Origin: Halobacteriovorax sp.
Lineage (GTDB): Bacteria; Bdellovibrionota; Bacteriovoracia; Bacteriovoracales; Bacteriovoracaceae
Length of the DNA stretch: 37,898 nucleotides
Direction of reading: 5' to 3'
Assembly (NCBI GenBank): GCA_002716825.1
Contig: PBCC01000008.1
Location: 1 to 37,898 of the forward strand
The notes below the pieces were generated by a model, which saw only the letters and a program-made list of their open reading frames with translations, was not told the origin of the DNA and made no database searches. Every line of letters begins with the position of its first letter. Position 1 is the stretch's first letter. This document shows positions 23,445-32,232 of the stretch, piece after piece. The position numbers and the translations under genes were made by a program.

Positions 23445-24929
23445 ATGAAAATTAAAGACATAGAGTTCGGGAATATTTCGTCAGAAGTTGAAAGACTTAT
23501 CGATCAAGGTGTTTACATTACCAGAGTTTTTCAGGACATTTTTAATATTCAGGATTTTTTGAATAAGGGTAAAGTTTTAATTTTAGGAAGGAAAGGAACA
23601 GGAAAAACATTTATAAAAGAATATATTGATGTCGAACCTCGGTATAACGTTTTTTCATGCAAAATTTCTTTCAAGCTAAAAGATTTAGAAGTTGTGATTC
23701 AAGAGATTGGGAAGTTAAGTGATGTACGGGAAATTGATCTCTGGAAATGGATTTTTTTATGTAATCTAGCAGAACTAATGATGAAAGATAAGTCTTTGGA
23801 TATAATTCATGAAAATAGTAAAGCCTGTGCAGCTATTGAAAGTTTCTTAAAAACACATCGAGGATATATCGAACCAAATAGCTTCGCCTTAAAGGAGCAA
23901 GTCACACGTTATAGCACTACTATTAATATGAATTTTCTTAAACGAGCGTGGATGGCTGTTTTCAAGAAAGATATTGCATTCAAAGAAGAAAGGGCTTCAT
24001 TTGTAAAGGTTATTCCATATTTAGAAAAAATGTTGATTGAGATTATTCAATCAAGTCATTCAGACAGAAATAAATATTTTATCTTTGTTGACGATATAGA
24101 TGATGACTACTCTGGAGATGAAGATCAAAACAAATCTATCGTTGATTTAATTAATGCAGCCAAGGATTTATTTCTTCGCTTCGGAAGCGAAGGTGTATTT
24201 TTTTGCCCATCAATTCTCTTAAGGGGGGATATTCTTTCTAAACTGTCTTATCAAATTGATACAAGGAAATTAAATGAAGATTTAGCATTCAAGATAAAAT
24301 GGTACGACCATCAAACTTATCGTGACAATGACTCGGAAGTTCCACTTAAGAATTTAATGTCTAAAAGAATTGAGTACTCTTATACTAAAAATGGTTTAAC
24401 ATTATTACCAAAAGATTTAGGGCAAGCAGACTATTGGGACTTACTTTTTATTGACTGGGATGATGAAAAAGAGAGCTTTAAGTATATTGCAGATAATACA
24501 CTTTATCGACCTAGAGACTTTATAACCATTTTCAATATAATAAAGCGTCAAGATGGTAATTCCAAAAGTATTAAGAAATCAATGGTGAATAAAGCTTTGG
24601 GGGAGTACTCCCAAAAGGTAATTGAAGAATGGAAGTTTGAGCTAAAGGTTTTTTTTAAAGAATTTGAAATTGAGAGCATTATTAAATATTTGTCTGATAT
24701 ATCAGGTCCTTTCGAAGGAAAATCTTTATTAAAACTTGTCCCTCGATTATCCGATGATGTGGTCAATATCCTTTATGAATATGGCTTGATTTGTATATAT
24801 GAAAACGAAAGGATGTTTTGGAAATATCGAGAAGGTTTTAACGATCCAGCACCAGAACCACATAGTACCTTTTTACCTCACTTTTGCTTTAAGAATGCTT
24901 CTCGAAAGCCTAAGAGGTTTAGTTTTTAG
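23445..24929 (+). CDS. P-loop ATPase, Sll1717-like, probable defence role
   Basis: 494 residues. Walker A is GRKGTGKT (48-55) in KVLILGRKGTGKTFIKEY. Walker B is FIFVDDIDDDY around Asp216. The motif TLYRPRDFITIFNIIK near residue 350 is typical of the 'P-loop ATPase, Sll1717 family'. The C-terminal 100 residues look like a winged-helix element ending in HFCFKNASRKPKRFSF. These ATPases are poorly characterised and often found among restriction and other defence genes, as here, between the HNH/methyltransferase pair and the restriction-modification pair. There is no separate nuclease domain. Confidence 0.75.
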   Translation: MKIKDIEFGNISSEVERLIDQGVYITRVFQDIFNIQDFLNKGKVLILGRKGTGKTFIKEYIDVEPRYNVFSCKISFKLKDLEVVIQEIGKLSDVREIDLWKWIFLCNLAELMMKDKSLDIIHENSKACAAIESFLKTHRGYIEPNSFALKEQVTRYSTTINMNFLKRAWMAVFKKDIAFKEERASFVKVIPYLEKMLIEIIQSSHSDRNKYFIFVDDIDDDYSGDEDQNKSIVDLINAAKDLFLRFGSEGVFFCPSILLRGDILSKLSYQIDTRKLNEDLAFKIKWYDHQTYRDNDSEVPLKNLMSKRIEYSYTKNGLTLLPKDLGQADYWDLLFIDWDDEKESFKYIADNTLYRPRDFITIFNIIKRQDGNSKSIKKSMVNKALGEYSQKVIEEWKFELKVFFKEFEIESIIKYLSDISGPFEGKSLLKLVPRLSDDVVNILYEYGLICIYENERMFWKYREGFNDPAPEPHSTFLPHFCFKNASRKPKRFSF

Positions 24930-25121
24930 ACTCTTGCTTACATACCAACTAAGTATACAAAAGCAGAGCCTTCAGGCAAGTATAATACGATTAATTATGG
25001 TACTAGATGAATATTAGTCTTGTTTTTGAAACTTTTTTAAAGAGTAAAATGTCAAAGGACTAAGCCCCTCTACCTTGGTTTTATATAAGTAAACATCTCA
25101 AAATGCTTAAAACATACATTG

Positions 25122-26300
25122 CTATTGAACTAATCTCGAATTGTTATTCAAGATTTTACACTTGCTCATTTGCTTCGCAAGCCTCTCTACAACTGGCACT
25201 ACAACTGAGTTACCAAAACACTTATAAGCCCTAGTGTCTGAAACAGTTATCTTGAATTTTTTAGGAAATCCCATTAATCGAGCACATTCATCAGGTGTTA
25301 ATCTTCGAGGGTTTTTCTTTGGTCCTTGATAGATTAAAATTTCTGAGCCGTCTTTATAGTAACGAGCTGATAAAGTTCTTGCGACTTCATTTCTCTTCTT
25401 TAGACCAAAGCCAAATCCATTTCCTTTCGCTTTATGCTTATCCGCATGTCTTTGAAGGCCAGCCCAAAGTTTATCGGATAAAGTGTACTTAGGATCTACA
25501 GTCCCCTCTGGCTCTAAAATATCATCAAGGGTTTTGTTTTTAGCTTTAATAAGAGGAAATTCAAACGGTTGTGAATGATCTAGAGTCCCTACGATATAAA
25601 TTCTTTCTCTGTGTTGCGGAACTAATAAGCCTCCATCAATAATTTTCTCTTGGACATCATATCCAAGATTTCGAAGAGTTTTTAGAATCACTTTAAAGGT
25701 ATTCCCTTTGTCGTGTGATTTAAGGTTTTTTACATTTTCGAGAAGAAACATTTTCGGCTTGTGATGTTTTATAATTCTTGCAACGTCAAAGAATAATGTT
25801 CCTTGAGTTTCATCTTCAAATCCATGCTTTCTTCCTAATGAACCTTTTTTAGAAACACCTGCAATACTAAAAGGCTGACAAGGAAATCCTCCGACCAAAA
25901 CATCATGGGCTGGAATATCTTTCTCATCAATTTTAGTGATATCACCTGCTGGCTTTTCGCCAAAGTTGTCCTCATACATTTTGGCAGGGTATGGGTCATA
26001 CTCAGATGAAAATAAACATGTTCCCCCGACTTTCTCAAAGGCTGTTCTAATTCCACCAATTCCTGCGAATAGATCTATAAAGGTAAAGTCACCTTTCGCA
26101 CTTTTAACATGCTTTTTGCGATCCTCATTGAAGCGAGATTTTAGTCCGGCCATAGCAAGGGAATACCACTCAGGTATCCCTATTGAACCCTCTTCTATTT
26201 TTTTAACTTGGCTTTTATTTATATCCAACCTGTTGGCTATATCATCATGTGTTAAACCGTATAAGTTTCTGAAATTAACTAATTCTTCGACTGTATTCAT
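25122..26300 (-). CDS. C5-cytosine DNA methyltransferase with N-terminal HTH (type II R-M)
   Basis: 392 residues. An N-terminal HTH ([25 protein letters not shown], residues about 16-40) precedes a complete C5-MTase: motif [17 protein letters not shown], motif [11 protein letters not shown] with catalytic Cys141, motif [10 protein letters not shown], motif [15 protein letters not shown], motif [17 protein letters not shown] and motif [16 protein letters not shown]. The region [13 protein letters not shown] resembles Dcm/EcoRII-type enzymes (CCWGG). It methylates the host sites that the divergent MvaI-like nuclease would cut. M.SsoII and M.EcoRII use such an HTH for autoregulation, so the same is likely here. 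The start has a GGAGG site. Confidence 0.92.
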   Translation of the reverse strand: MNTVEELVNFRNLYGLTHDDIANRLDINKSQVKKIEEGSIGIPEWYSLAMAGLKSRFNEDRKKHVKSAKGDFTFIDLFAGIGGIRTAFEKVGGTCLFSSEYDPYPAKMYEDNFGEKPAGDITKIDEKDIPAHDVLVGGFPCQPFSIAGVSKKGSLGRKHGFEDETQGTLFFDVARIIKHHKPKMFLLENVKNLKSHDKGNTFKVILKTLRNLGYDVQEKIIDGGLLVPQHRERIYIVGTLDHSQPFEFPLIKAKNKTLDDILEPEGTVDPKYTLSDKLWAGLQRHADKHKAKGNGFGFGLKKRNEVARTLSARYYKDGSEILIYQGPKKNPRRLTPDECARLMGFPKKFKITVSDTRAYKCFGNSVVVPVVERLAKQMSKCKILNNNSRLVQ

Positions 26301-26421
26301 TGTGCCTCCAGGAATTATATTAATGATAATCCAAAGAAAACAGACCTGGCAAAGCTATAAATTAGATAGCTTACTCAGATTCTAAGGAATTTTCGCCGAT
26401 AGGCCTAACACAGAGGGCCAT
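26301..26421. promoter_or_regulatory. divergent R-M control region with two CCWGG sites
   Basis: 121 bases separate the divergent start codons. CCAGG lies at 26308-26312, inside the methylase ribosome-binding site (minus strand CCTGGAGGCACAATG). CCTGG lies at 26345-26349. If the enzymes recognise CCWGG, methylation state and HTH binding here could balance the two genes. Confidence 0.5.
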
Positions 26422-27744
26422 TTGAAAATCGATTCATTATTACAGATACTTAAATCAAAGGGCTGCGACAAGCTTCTAATTAAGAAGTTAAGCCCCAATG
26501 ATAATTCAAAAAACCAAGTATATTTTGGAGGCGAGAAGGCTCTTAAATACCTTCCATTTAAAACCAGCGTACTAGTTGAGCAGAAGTCAAAAAAGAAAAC
26601 TGCTAGAAAGTACATTTTTAGAAACTTACTCGAGTTTAACTGGATAGTAGACAATGGTTGCTTTGTAGCGCCTGAAGCTAAATTAATTTTTTATCCACAA
26701 TACCCAGAGTCGAGACTCTCGGGGTTCTTAAAAGGATGTAAAAATGCCCCCAGTAAAATTATTGGACCAAGAGGCAAAAATAGATTTCTCATTTTAAGTT
26801 TTAATAAAAATGGACAATCATTTGGATATGTGGATTTTATAAATACAGATTTTAATTCATTTTTAAATAAGAACTTTGATACTGAAGAGAATGATACTTT
26901 TTTTGAATCTACAATTTCTCTCATTGAAGCTAAAAAAGGCAAGAATAGTTCAATCGGAAATTCGACAATTGAGATAAGGAAGGCTATCAAGTCTGTTTGT
27001 GATAGAGGCTGGATTGCATCTAGCAAACTAGATGCAAAAGGCAAAAAACAATCATACTCAGCTCCAAACGGCGGTGGATTTACACTAGAAGCAGAGTTAG
27101 GAATCATGCCAAACTCTGATGCAAACCCTGACTACCTTGGCTGGGAACTCAAACAACACTCTGGAAAGCCCGTTACATTATTCACCCCAGAACCAGATGC
27201 CGGCTTCTATAAAGAAAATGGTGTTGCTGAGTTTATTCGGACATTCGGTTATCCTGACAGAAGTGGGAAAAAAAATAGATTTAATTTTGGTGGTGTGCAC
27301 AGGGTAAACGATAAGGATTTTCATAAATTAACAAAAATGAAGATAGTTATACATGGCTATTCAAACGGAACTTTCACGACAAACGATGGTTACATCGGAC
27401 TTCAAACAACGAATGGTGAAATTGTTGCAAAATGGTCATTCATAAAACTATTAATTCACTGGCAAAGGAAACATGCAAAAACGTGCTTCATCAAATCTGA
27501 AAGAAAAGAAAGTAACGGCCAAACTTTCTATAGGTTCTCACCCGTCATTGAACTTGGGATTGAATCTACATTTACTAATTTTCTAGACTCTATGATCAAA
27601 GGTGCCTCCTATTACGATCCTTCTTCAAAGCTATTCAAAGAAGGTGAAAAATGGAAATCAAAAGCGAGAAATCAGTTTCGTGTAAAAGAAGGCGACTTAC
27701 AGTCACTGTTCAATATCTACTACAGGATAAATATCTACTCGTAG
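26422..27744 (+). CDS. MvaI/BcnI-family type II restriction endonuclease
   Basis: 440 residues from a TTG start with GAGGG four bases upstream. The C-terminal 250 residues match the MvaI/BcnI family: GWIASSKLDAKGKKQSYSAPNGGGFTLEAELGIMPNSDANPDYLGWELKQHS, then ETPEPDAGFYKE-like and FIRTFGYPDR segments. The catalytic set Asp237-x4-Glu242-x-Lys244 (PDYLGWELK) reproduces the D-x4-ExK spacing of MvaI, with Glu223/Glu225 nearby. MvaI is about 246 residues, so this protein carries an extra N-terminal domain of about 190 residues. It probably cuts CCWGG or CCSGG. It is divergent from its methylase. Confidence 0.9.
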   Translation: MKIDSLLQILKSKGCDKLLIKKLSPNDNSKNQVYFGGEKALKYLPFKTSVLVEQKSKKKTARKYIFRNLLEFNWIVDNGCFVAPEAKLIFYPQYPESRLSGFLKGCKNAPSKIIGPRGKNRFLILSFNKNGQSFGYVDFINTDFNSFLNKNFDTEENDTFFESTISLIEAKKGKNSSIGNSTIEIRKAIKSVCDRGWIASSKLDAKGKKQSYSAPNGGGFTLEAELGIMPNSDANPDYLGWELKQHSGKPVTLFTPEPDAGFYKENGVAEFIRTFGYPDRSGKKNRFNFGGVHRVNDKDFHKLTKMKIVIHGYSNGTFTTNDGYIGLQTTNGEIVAKWSFIKLLIHWQRKHAKTCFIKSERKESNGQTFYRFSPVIELGIESTFTNFLDSMIKGASYYDPSSKLFKEGEKWKSKARNQFRVKEGDLQSLFNIYYRINIYS

Positions 27745-27818
27745 ACTCTTCCGTAAACACTTCTTCTTGTCATGCATATTAAAGCTTTAGCATAGAGAAT
27801 TAGAAACGGACTAAATGA

Positions 27819-28181
27819 CTAGCGATCGGTACTATCTGTAGCAATCACTCTTGAGATAGTTTTAGAATCGATATGGGATAATGAACTTCCATCTCCGACT
27901 ACTTTTGTATTTTCTGCTGTAATAGAAGTTTCAACATGTAGTCCTTGGACAACGATGTTAAACCCTTCCGATTGCAGTCGATCAGGAAAATTAAGTAAGC
28001 AAAATAGATAAACTACTGCATAAAAAATCATTATCCCTATTGCAGTATATAAACATATAGGCCCTATACTTTTGTCCCAGTTTATCGCAGCAGTAGGAAG
28101 TAAACCTGTTTCTGTAATCACTGTGAACCAGTTTAAGGGTGTCATTATATTACCTTTATAAGAACTATGGCCCTGGCTCAT
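27819..28181 (-). CDS. small membrane protein of an unknown cassette
   Basis: About 120 residues from the ATG at 28181, chosen because AGGAAG lies five bases upstream and the gene then starts 11 bases after the preceding stop. One strong membrane segment (ICLYTAIGIMIFYAVVYLFCLLNF, about residues 42-65) is followed by a soluble tail of 55 residues (GLHVETSITAENTKVVGDGSSLSHIDSKTISRVIATDS). The family is not recognised. It is coupled to the gene at 28192. Confidence 0.6.
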   Translation of the reverse strand: MSQGHSSYKGNIMTPLNWFTVITETGLLPTAAINWDKSIGPICLYTAIGIMIFYAVVYLFCLLNFPDRLQSEGFNIVVQGLHVETSITAENTKVVGDGSSLSHIDSKTISRVIATDSTDR

Positions 28182-28191
28182 TTGGCTCTTC

Positions 28192-28593
28192 CTAAGCATT
28201 TGGACCTACGCGATAAACAGAAACCGAAAACTGGATCATATGTCCACCGTGCGCCCCAGTTCCCATAAAATGTACATCATAGATGTAGCCAGCAATTGTT
28301 ATTCTCGAAGGCTCAACCGTGCCCGTTGTTAAGTCACCTACAAAATTTTTGAGTTGGTATGTAAATACATTATTATTAAATGTTACATCAAAGCGAGGGA
28401 GAACACTTGGGTCAGATAAAAATTCAAAGATCAAGTCTATATTGACTTTCTTATTATCATCCGTGATTACGGGAATACTAATGCTAACTTGAGTTTCTCG
28501 TATCAATAAGAAAAGACTCCGAAAGAGCGAGCTCATATTGGCCATTCTTAACTTTTGGAACAATCTTTTGCAATTTCGATCCTCTTCAAACAC
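28192..28593 (-). CDS. unknown soluble protein of the same cassette
   Basis: 133 residues if started at the GTG at 28593, or 117 from an internal ATG at 28545. The GTG overlaps the stop of a short upstream frame by eight bases, which favours coupling. The sequence is beta-rich (QVSISIPVITDDNKKVNIDLIFEFLSDPSVLPRFDVTFNNN, then GGHMIQFSVSVYRVG). No motif is recognised. It sits in the defence island between the restriction enzyme and the helicase. Confidence 0.55.
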   Translation of the reverse strand: MFEEDRNCKRLFQKLRMANMSSLFRSLFLLIRETQVSISIPVITDDNKKVNIDLIFEFLSDPSVLPRFDVTFNNNVFTYQLKNFVGDLTTGTVEPSRITIAGYIYDVHFMGTGAHGGHMIQFSVSVYRVGPNA

Positions 28594-28762
28594 CTAAGGT
28601 ATTCTTAGCTGCGGAATTTCTAAAAATGCCTCCAGCATAACTCAAGGTAGGCACATGGATAATATTCGGAGGTAGCGCTTTATTGTTTGAGTTAATAAAA
28701 ACTAAGAGATTTGCTAACCAGAGATAACGCATTGTTTTTAATAAAGAGGTATTTTGCGACAT
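28586..28762 (-). CDS. possible 58-residue leader protein of the cassette
   Basis: A short frame (MSQNTSLLKTMRYLWLANLL...) with a hydrophobic segment at residues 11-24 that could be a signal or membrane anchor. Its TGA overlaps the GTG of the next gene (GTGTTTGA). The ribosome-binding site is weak and composition alone does not prove coding, but the overlap is suggestive. Confidence 0.35.
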   Translation of the reverse strand: MSQNTSLLKTMRYLWLANLLVFINSNNKALPPNIIHVPTLSYAGGIFRNSAAKNTLGV

Positions 28763-28819
28763 TTGTAAAATTATTTTAAGTGAATATATGAACGTAGAGG
28801 TATGTCTTAATAGGTTTGT

Positions 28820-29209
28820 TCAAACATTGCTAAATGCCACTCTCAACCTCTCCTCCTCCCCACTCTGATCCGTCCTCAGCCTCAAAATGGACAAATCAAA
28901 CTTCTTAAGAATCCCATCTTTCATTTGATCCCGCCTAGCCTGTTCTGATCCTTCCTTATGAAAAGCTACGCCATCAACTTCGATGACTAGCTTTGGCTCT
29001 TTTGTCAGTTTATCAAATAAGAGAAAATCAACGTGGGTTTTGTAATATGAAGCAAATCGCCTCTCTTCAGGCTCAAGTATAGATAGATCAGTTAGAATCA
29101 TTCTTAGCGGAACATGAACCGATACGTCTAACTGATGCTGTGGACTTTCTCTCAAGACCTTTGTAATCAAATCATAAGCTAAGTTTTCACTTGGAAACTT
29201 TGAAACCAT
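28820..29209 (-). CDS. DUF2726-type PD-(D/E)XK nuclease fragment
   Basis: 129 residues. The nuclease core is THVDFLLFDKLTKEPKLVIEVDGVAFHKEGSEQARRDQMKDGILKKFDLSILRLRTD: Asp in VDF, then IEVDG, as in DUF2726/Vsr-like folds. In related proteins this domain is fused to the C-terminus of an SF1 helicase. Here it is in the same frame as the upstream helicase, separated only by a TGA and four codons. It may be translated alone from the ATG at 29209 or by readthrough. Confidence 0.75.
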   Translation of the reverse strand: MVSKFPSENLAYDLITKVLRESPQHQLDVSVHVPLRMILTDLSILEPEERRFASYYKTHVDFLLFDKLTKEPKLVIEVDGVAFHKEGSEQARRDQMKDGILKKFDLSILRLRTDQSGEEERLRVAFSNV

Positions 29210-29221
29210 TTTAGACTTTTC

Positions 29222-31204
29222 TCAAAGTAGCTTTCGTCTTGCTGCATAGCTTTTATAGAGATAGTCGAAAATCGATTTAGTCTTACTCTTTATGATGCTT
29301 AAGTTGTTATATTCAGCGTATTTAACTAAATCACCTAAGTTTGTATCATTAAGCGTATCTGTATCGTTTACGACAATAATCAGCTGATCCACTGCTCTAG
29401 ATACAGCGACATTTAGGCGGTTGGCATTATCTGCAAACTCGGAGATTTCATTATCAACTGTTGATAGAATAACAATATCATTTTCTTGTCCTTGAAACTT
29501 ATCGACTGTATCAGCTTTGACATTTGTATTAGCAAACGCCGCTTGCAGGGCATTAGTTTGCTTACGATAAGGTGTAATGATTCCAAGACTTCCATCCATC
29601 AGACTTAGGTTTTGTCCGGGAATGATCTCATTTTTAATAACATCAATTTGACGTTGATTAACACGACTTCTTTCATGGTTACCCTCAACTGTTTTATAAA
29701 TAACCAGTGGGTCACGACCTGTACGAGCCTCAGTCATGACAATGAGTTCGCCGCCATAGAACTTTTGATTACAAAACTCGATTATTTTTGGATGACAACG
29801 ATAATGTTCTTTTAGCAATGTTCTTGGGGCATCTGGAAACAACTTAATTAAAGCTGAGAGCAGACTTTCATTTTTATAAAGGTATGTTAAAGGTAAATTG
29901 TACTTATAAAATATTGCATCAGTCATTTTAGCCGCTTTGGAGTCCACGACGTGAGAAAGCTGCTTAATATCCCCGACAATCACTGCATTTCTGGCACAAG
30001 ATAATGCGAGGGCTCCGGTACAAATATCCACTTGTGAGGATTCATCTATAATGACGTAATCATACATGGTTTCGCTTGAGAGACTACCTCGTAGAGAGTA
30101 AGTAGTACTCAGCACCACTGGATATTCCTTAATAAAGCCCTGTGAATTTTGCTTTAAGTCACCTAAGTCAAATTTTTCAATTTCTCTTCCAACAAATCTC
30201 TTGGCCAAACAGGCTTGAAAGACTGCCAAGGATACGTTTGTGTACTCTTGCATTTTTGTATCAAAGTCATACTCATTAAGTTCAACTTCAAGTTTGTCTA
30301 TTGCTGCAGTCAACTCAATCTCTTTCAAGTCATAATACTTTGACTGAAAGTGAGCTATGAGATCTTCTTCTGAATAGATCCTTAGCAGCTCACGAATAAG
30401 CCTATTCCCTCTACTCGCTGTACTAAAGAATCCAATAAAGTCCTGGATGAGCCTGGAAAACCATGAAGGCTTTTCTAAATACTCAATTCGAAGCCAAAGA
30501 TCGAGGGCTTGATCCGAACTTACAAGCGAATCTGTTTCTCTTAATATAATGAGCTTCTGCTCTTTACTCATGACCGACCTAAGAAAATGACCTTTCTCAG
30601 TAATGAACGATGAGTATGTTCTATTTAACTTTGAAAGCTCAATCTTCTTTTCTAGCATGGTCTGCAGCTGCTCATGCATGATTATTAAGCGCTTACGCGT
30701 TTCTTCTTCTATTTTTGGATCCATCATCCAATCATTCAAATCCGGACGTTCGCGCTGAGATTCTATAAACCCAACTTTATTGGCCTTACTTCCAAGATAT
30801 GCCGCTATAAAATCCACATTGTTCTTCTTAAGCTTGTCTAAAACGTTTTTAGTGGCGGAGTTATTACTTGAAACAACCGCTACACTTTGTCCTCGCATCA
30901 CGATATTAGCGATTATATTAAGAATCGTTTGAGTCTTTCCTGTTCCAGGAGGGCCTTCGATGATGCTCAATTGGCTTCCAAGGGCATTATCAACGGCTTT
31001 CTTTTGACTTTGATTAAGTCCAAATGGATAAATCGGATCGACTAGCTTACAGTCGGGGCTTTTTGCTAGCCTGCCTGACAAAAACGCACCTAGCATCCCT
31101 GTTTCCGACACAAAACCAATACTTGAGAAATAGTAAGAGAGAATATTAAAAGTCTCACCAGATTCGGAGGTACTAGTAATACCAACTTGATCTGCTATTT
31201 CCAT
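29222..31204 (-). CDS. superfamily 1 helicase (UPF1/COG1112-like)
   Basis: 660 residues from the first ATG. SF1 motifs: Walker A IIEGPPGTGKTQTILNII (about 82-99), motif Ia AVVSSNNSATKNVLDKL, motif II VIIDESSQ (about 385), motif III VGDIKQLSHVV, motif IV LLKEHYRCHPKIIEFC, motif V VDKFQGQENDIVILSTV and motif VI NRLNVAVSRAVDQLIIV. It likely unwinds or translocates on nucleic acid and delivers DNA to the nuclease domain encoded just downstream. In-frame coding sequence continues upstream of 31204 up to a TAA, so this is probably not the original start. Confidence 0.85.
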   Translation of the reverse strand: MEIADQVGITSTSESGETFNILSYYFSSIGFVSETGMLGAFLSGRLAKSPDCKLVDPIYPFGLNQSQKKAVDNALGSQLSIIEGPPGTGKTQTILNIIANIVMRGQSVAVVSSNNSATKNVLDKLKKNNVDFIAAYLGSKANKVGFIESQRERPDLNDWMMDPKIEEETRKRLIIMHEQLQTMLEKKIELSKLNRTYSSFITEKGHFLRSVMSKEQKLIILRETDSLVSSDQALDLWLRIEYLEKPSWFSRLIQDFIGFFSTASRGNRLIRELLRIYSEEDLIAHFQSKYYDLKEIELTAAIDKLEVELNEYDFDTKMQEYTNVSLAVFQACLAKRFVGREIEKFDLGDLKQNSQGFIKEYPVVLSTTYSLRGSLSSETMYDYVIIDESSQVDICTGALALSCARNAVIVGDIKQLSHVVDSKAAKMTDAIFYKYNLPLTYLYKNESLLSALIKLFPDAPRTLLKEHYRCHPKIIEFCNQKFYGGELIVMTEARTGRDPLVIYKTVEGNHERSRVNQRQIDVIKNEIIPGQNLSLMDGSLGIITPYRKQTNALQAAFANTNVKADTVDKFQGQENDIVILSTVDNEISEFADNANRLNVAVSRAVDQLIIVVNDTDTLNDTNLGDLVKYAEYNNLSIIKSKTKSIFDYLYKSYAARRKLL

Positions 31205-31477
31205 TAAGTAAGAAAGACAGCTTCCCGCATCCGCTTTGTTTGTAACTGAATGGACGATTTCTACGTTGCCTGCATTGTAATTAAAGGCTTTTCCGCCTCT
31301 AAAAACGATTTCGTATGTTGCTCCGTCACATCTAAAGCTTTCGACATCATTAGTCTTATCTTCGCCCTTAAGAATGACTTTATACTTATCAGCTACATCT
31401 ACGATGAAACTACCCTCAGATATTTAAGCTATAAGTAAATCAGAATAGGTAATCTGAGGCAATCTAGGCATTTTCAT
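31205..31477 (-). pseudogene. N-terminal coding remnant of the helicase, with stop codon
   Basis: Upstream of 31204, in the same frame, the sequence reads VADKYKVILKGEDKTNDVES, then CDGATYEIVFRGGKAFNYNA and GNVEIVHSV, resembling the conserved N-terminal beta element of these helicases. An ATG at 31477 begins MKMPRLPQITYSDLLIA and then meets TAA (31424-31426) in frame. The full gene would be about 890 codons including the nuclease, with stops at codon 18 and at the helicase-nuclease junction. Confidence 0.65.
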
Positions 31478-31521
31478 ATCTGCGTGATGCTTTTGTATAA
31501 ATCACGTTATAATTTTCGTAT

Positions 31522-31863
31522 ATGACTTTAATCAACCTTCTTTTATTATTGCTCCTTAGCGCCTGCTCGATAAATCGTGGGAATATTCCAATTATTGTTA
31601 AAGAGCTTGAACAAGACGAAATTGACTACCAAGAGTTAATAAAAACTAAGAGTAGTGCGAGTGAAGAAGTTCAAAAAACATCAGACTGTCTTCATATGTT
31701 TCTTTTTATTCCAAACAAGCTGACTTTTTCCGTTGAAGACGTTTTCAAAAACAGCTGTTCAGGCTCCAATCATTCTTTTGACAACCAGTTCTCAACTTCA
31801 CTTTTTTATCTAGGCTACGGAAAAGAGTGCATTATTAATGAGCATCGCTGTGCCAGTAATTAA
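31522..31863 (+). CDS. small lipoprotein
   Basis: 113 residues with a lipoprotein signal peptide: LLLLLLLSAC, lipobox LSAC, Cys at about 15. The mature part carries further cysteines (SDCLHMF, FKNSCSG, KECIINEHRCASN). Expected in the cell envelope. It overlaps the next lipoprotein gene by 26 bases. The family is not recognised. Confidence 0.62.
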   Translation: MTLINLLLLLLLSACSINRGNIPIIVKELEQDEIDYQELIKTKSSASEEVQKTSDCLHMFLFIPNKLTFSVEDVFKNSCSGSNHSFDNQFSTSLFYLGYGKECIINEHRCASN

Positions 31864-32209
31864 CTTTTTCTTACTACTTATTCTGTGTTCCTGCTCAATA
31901 CTCGAAAAGCATCAAGGATCGTACGGAGCTATGATCTTTGATGAGCCCCAATTTAATCAAGGCCAGCCACAAACTCTCATGAAGGAGACGAATATCTTAC
32001 TTTGGTCAGATGCGTGTGGACTTGGAGATGAGCTCAATATTGAAGAACATTACCGCTTAATGTCCAAGAAGTATGAAACACTAGGCTCACAACAGATTGT
32101 GGGGATCGCTGATGTTGAAATAAGGACCTATCACTTTTTCATTGGGATAACCGCCCTACCTTGCATGAAAATTAACGCAACTCCTCTCGTTGTAAAGACG
32201 AGTTTCTAG
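31838..32209 (+). CDS. small lipoprotein
   Basis: 123 residues. Signal peptide FFLLLILCSCS with a lipobox-type cysteine. The mature part includes FDEPQFNQGQPQTLMKETNILLWSDACGLGDELNIEEHYRLM and VGIADVEIRTYHFFIGITALPCMKINA, which recalls TRL-like small lipoproteins, but I would not assign the family firmly. It overlaps the preceding lipoprotein gene, so the two are likely co-expressed. Confidence 0.6.
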   Translation: MSIAVPVINFFLLLILCSCSILEKHQGSYGAMIFDEPQFNQGQPQTLMKETNILLWSDACGLGDELNIEEHYRLMSKKYETLGSQQIVGIADVEIRTYHFFIGITALPCMKINATPLVVKTSF

Positions 32210-32232
32210 CGTGTTCTTAGTTACGGTCAGCC

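Noticed and set aside
21719-24929. A complete Dnd/Ssp phosphorothioation system
   Set aside because: Only the restriction-type HNH protein is present; none of the DndB-E or SspB-D modification proteins is seen in the window.
26691-27107. Minus-strand frame opposite the restriction endonuclease gene
   Set aside because: The opposite strand encodes the conserved D-x4-ExK catalytic region, so this frame is incidental.
31250-31438. Plus-strand open frame upstream of the lipoproteins
   Set aside because: The minus strand here encodes the in-frame N-terminal extension of the helicase, which has family-like sequence.
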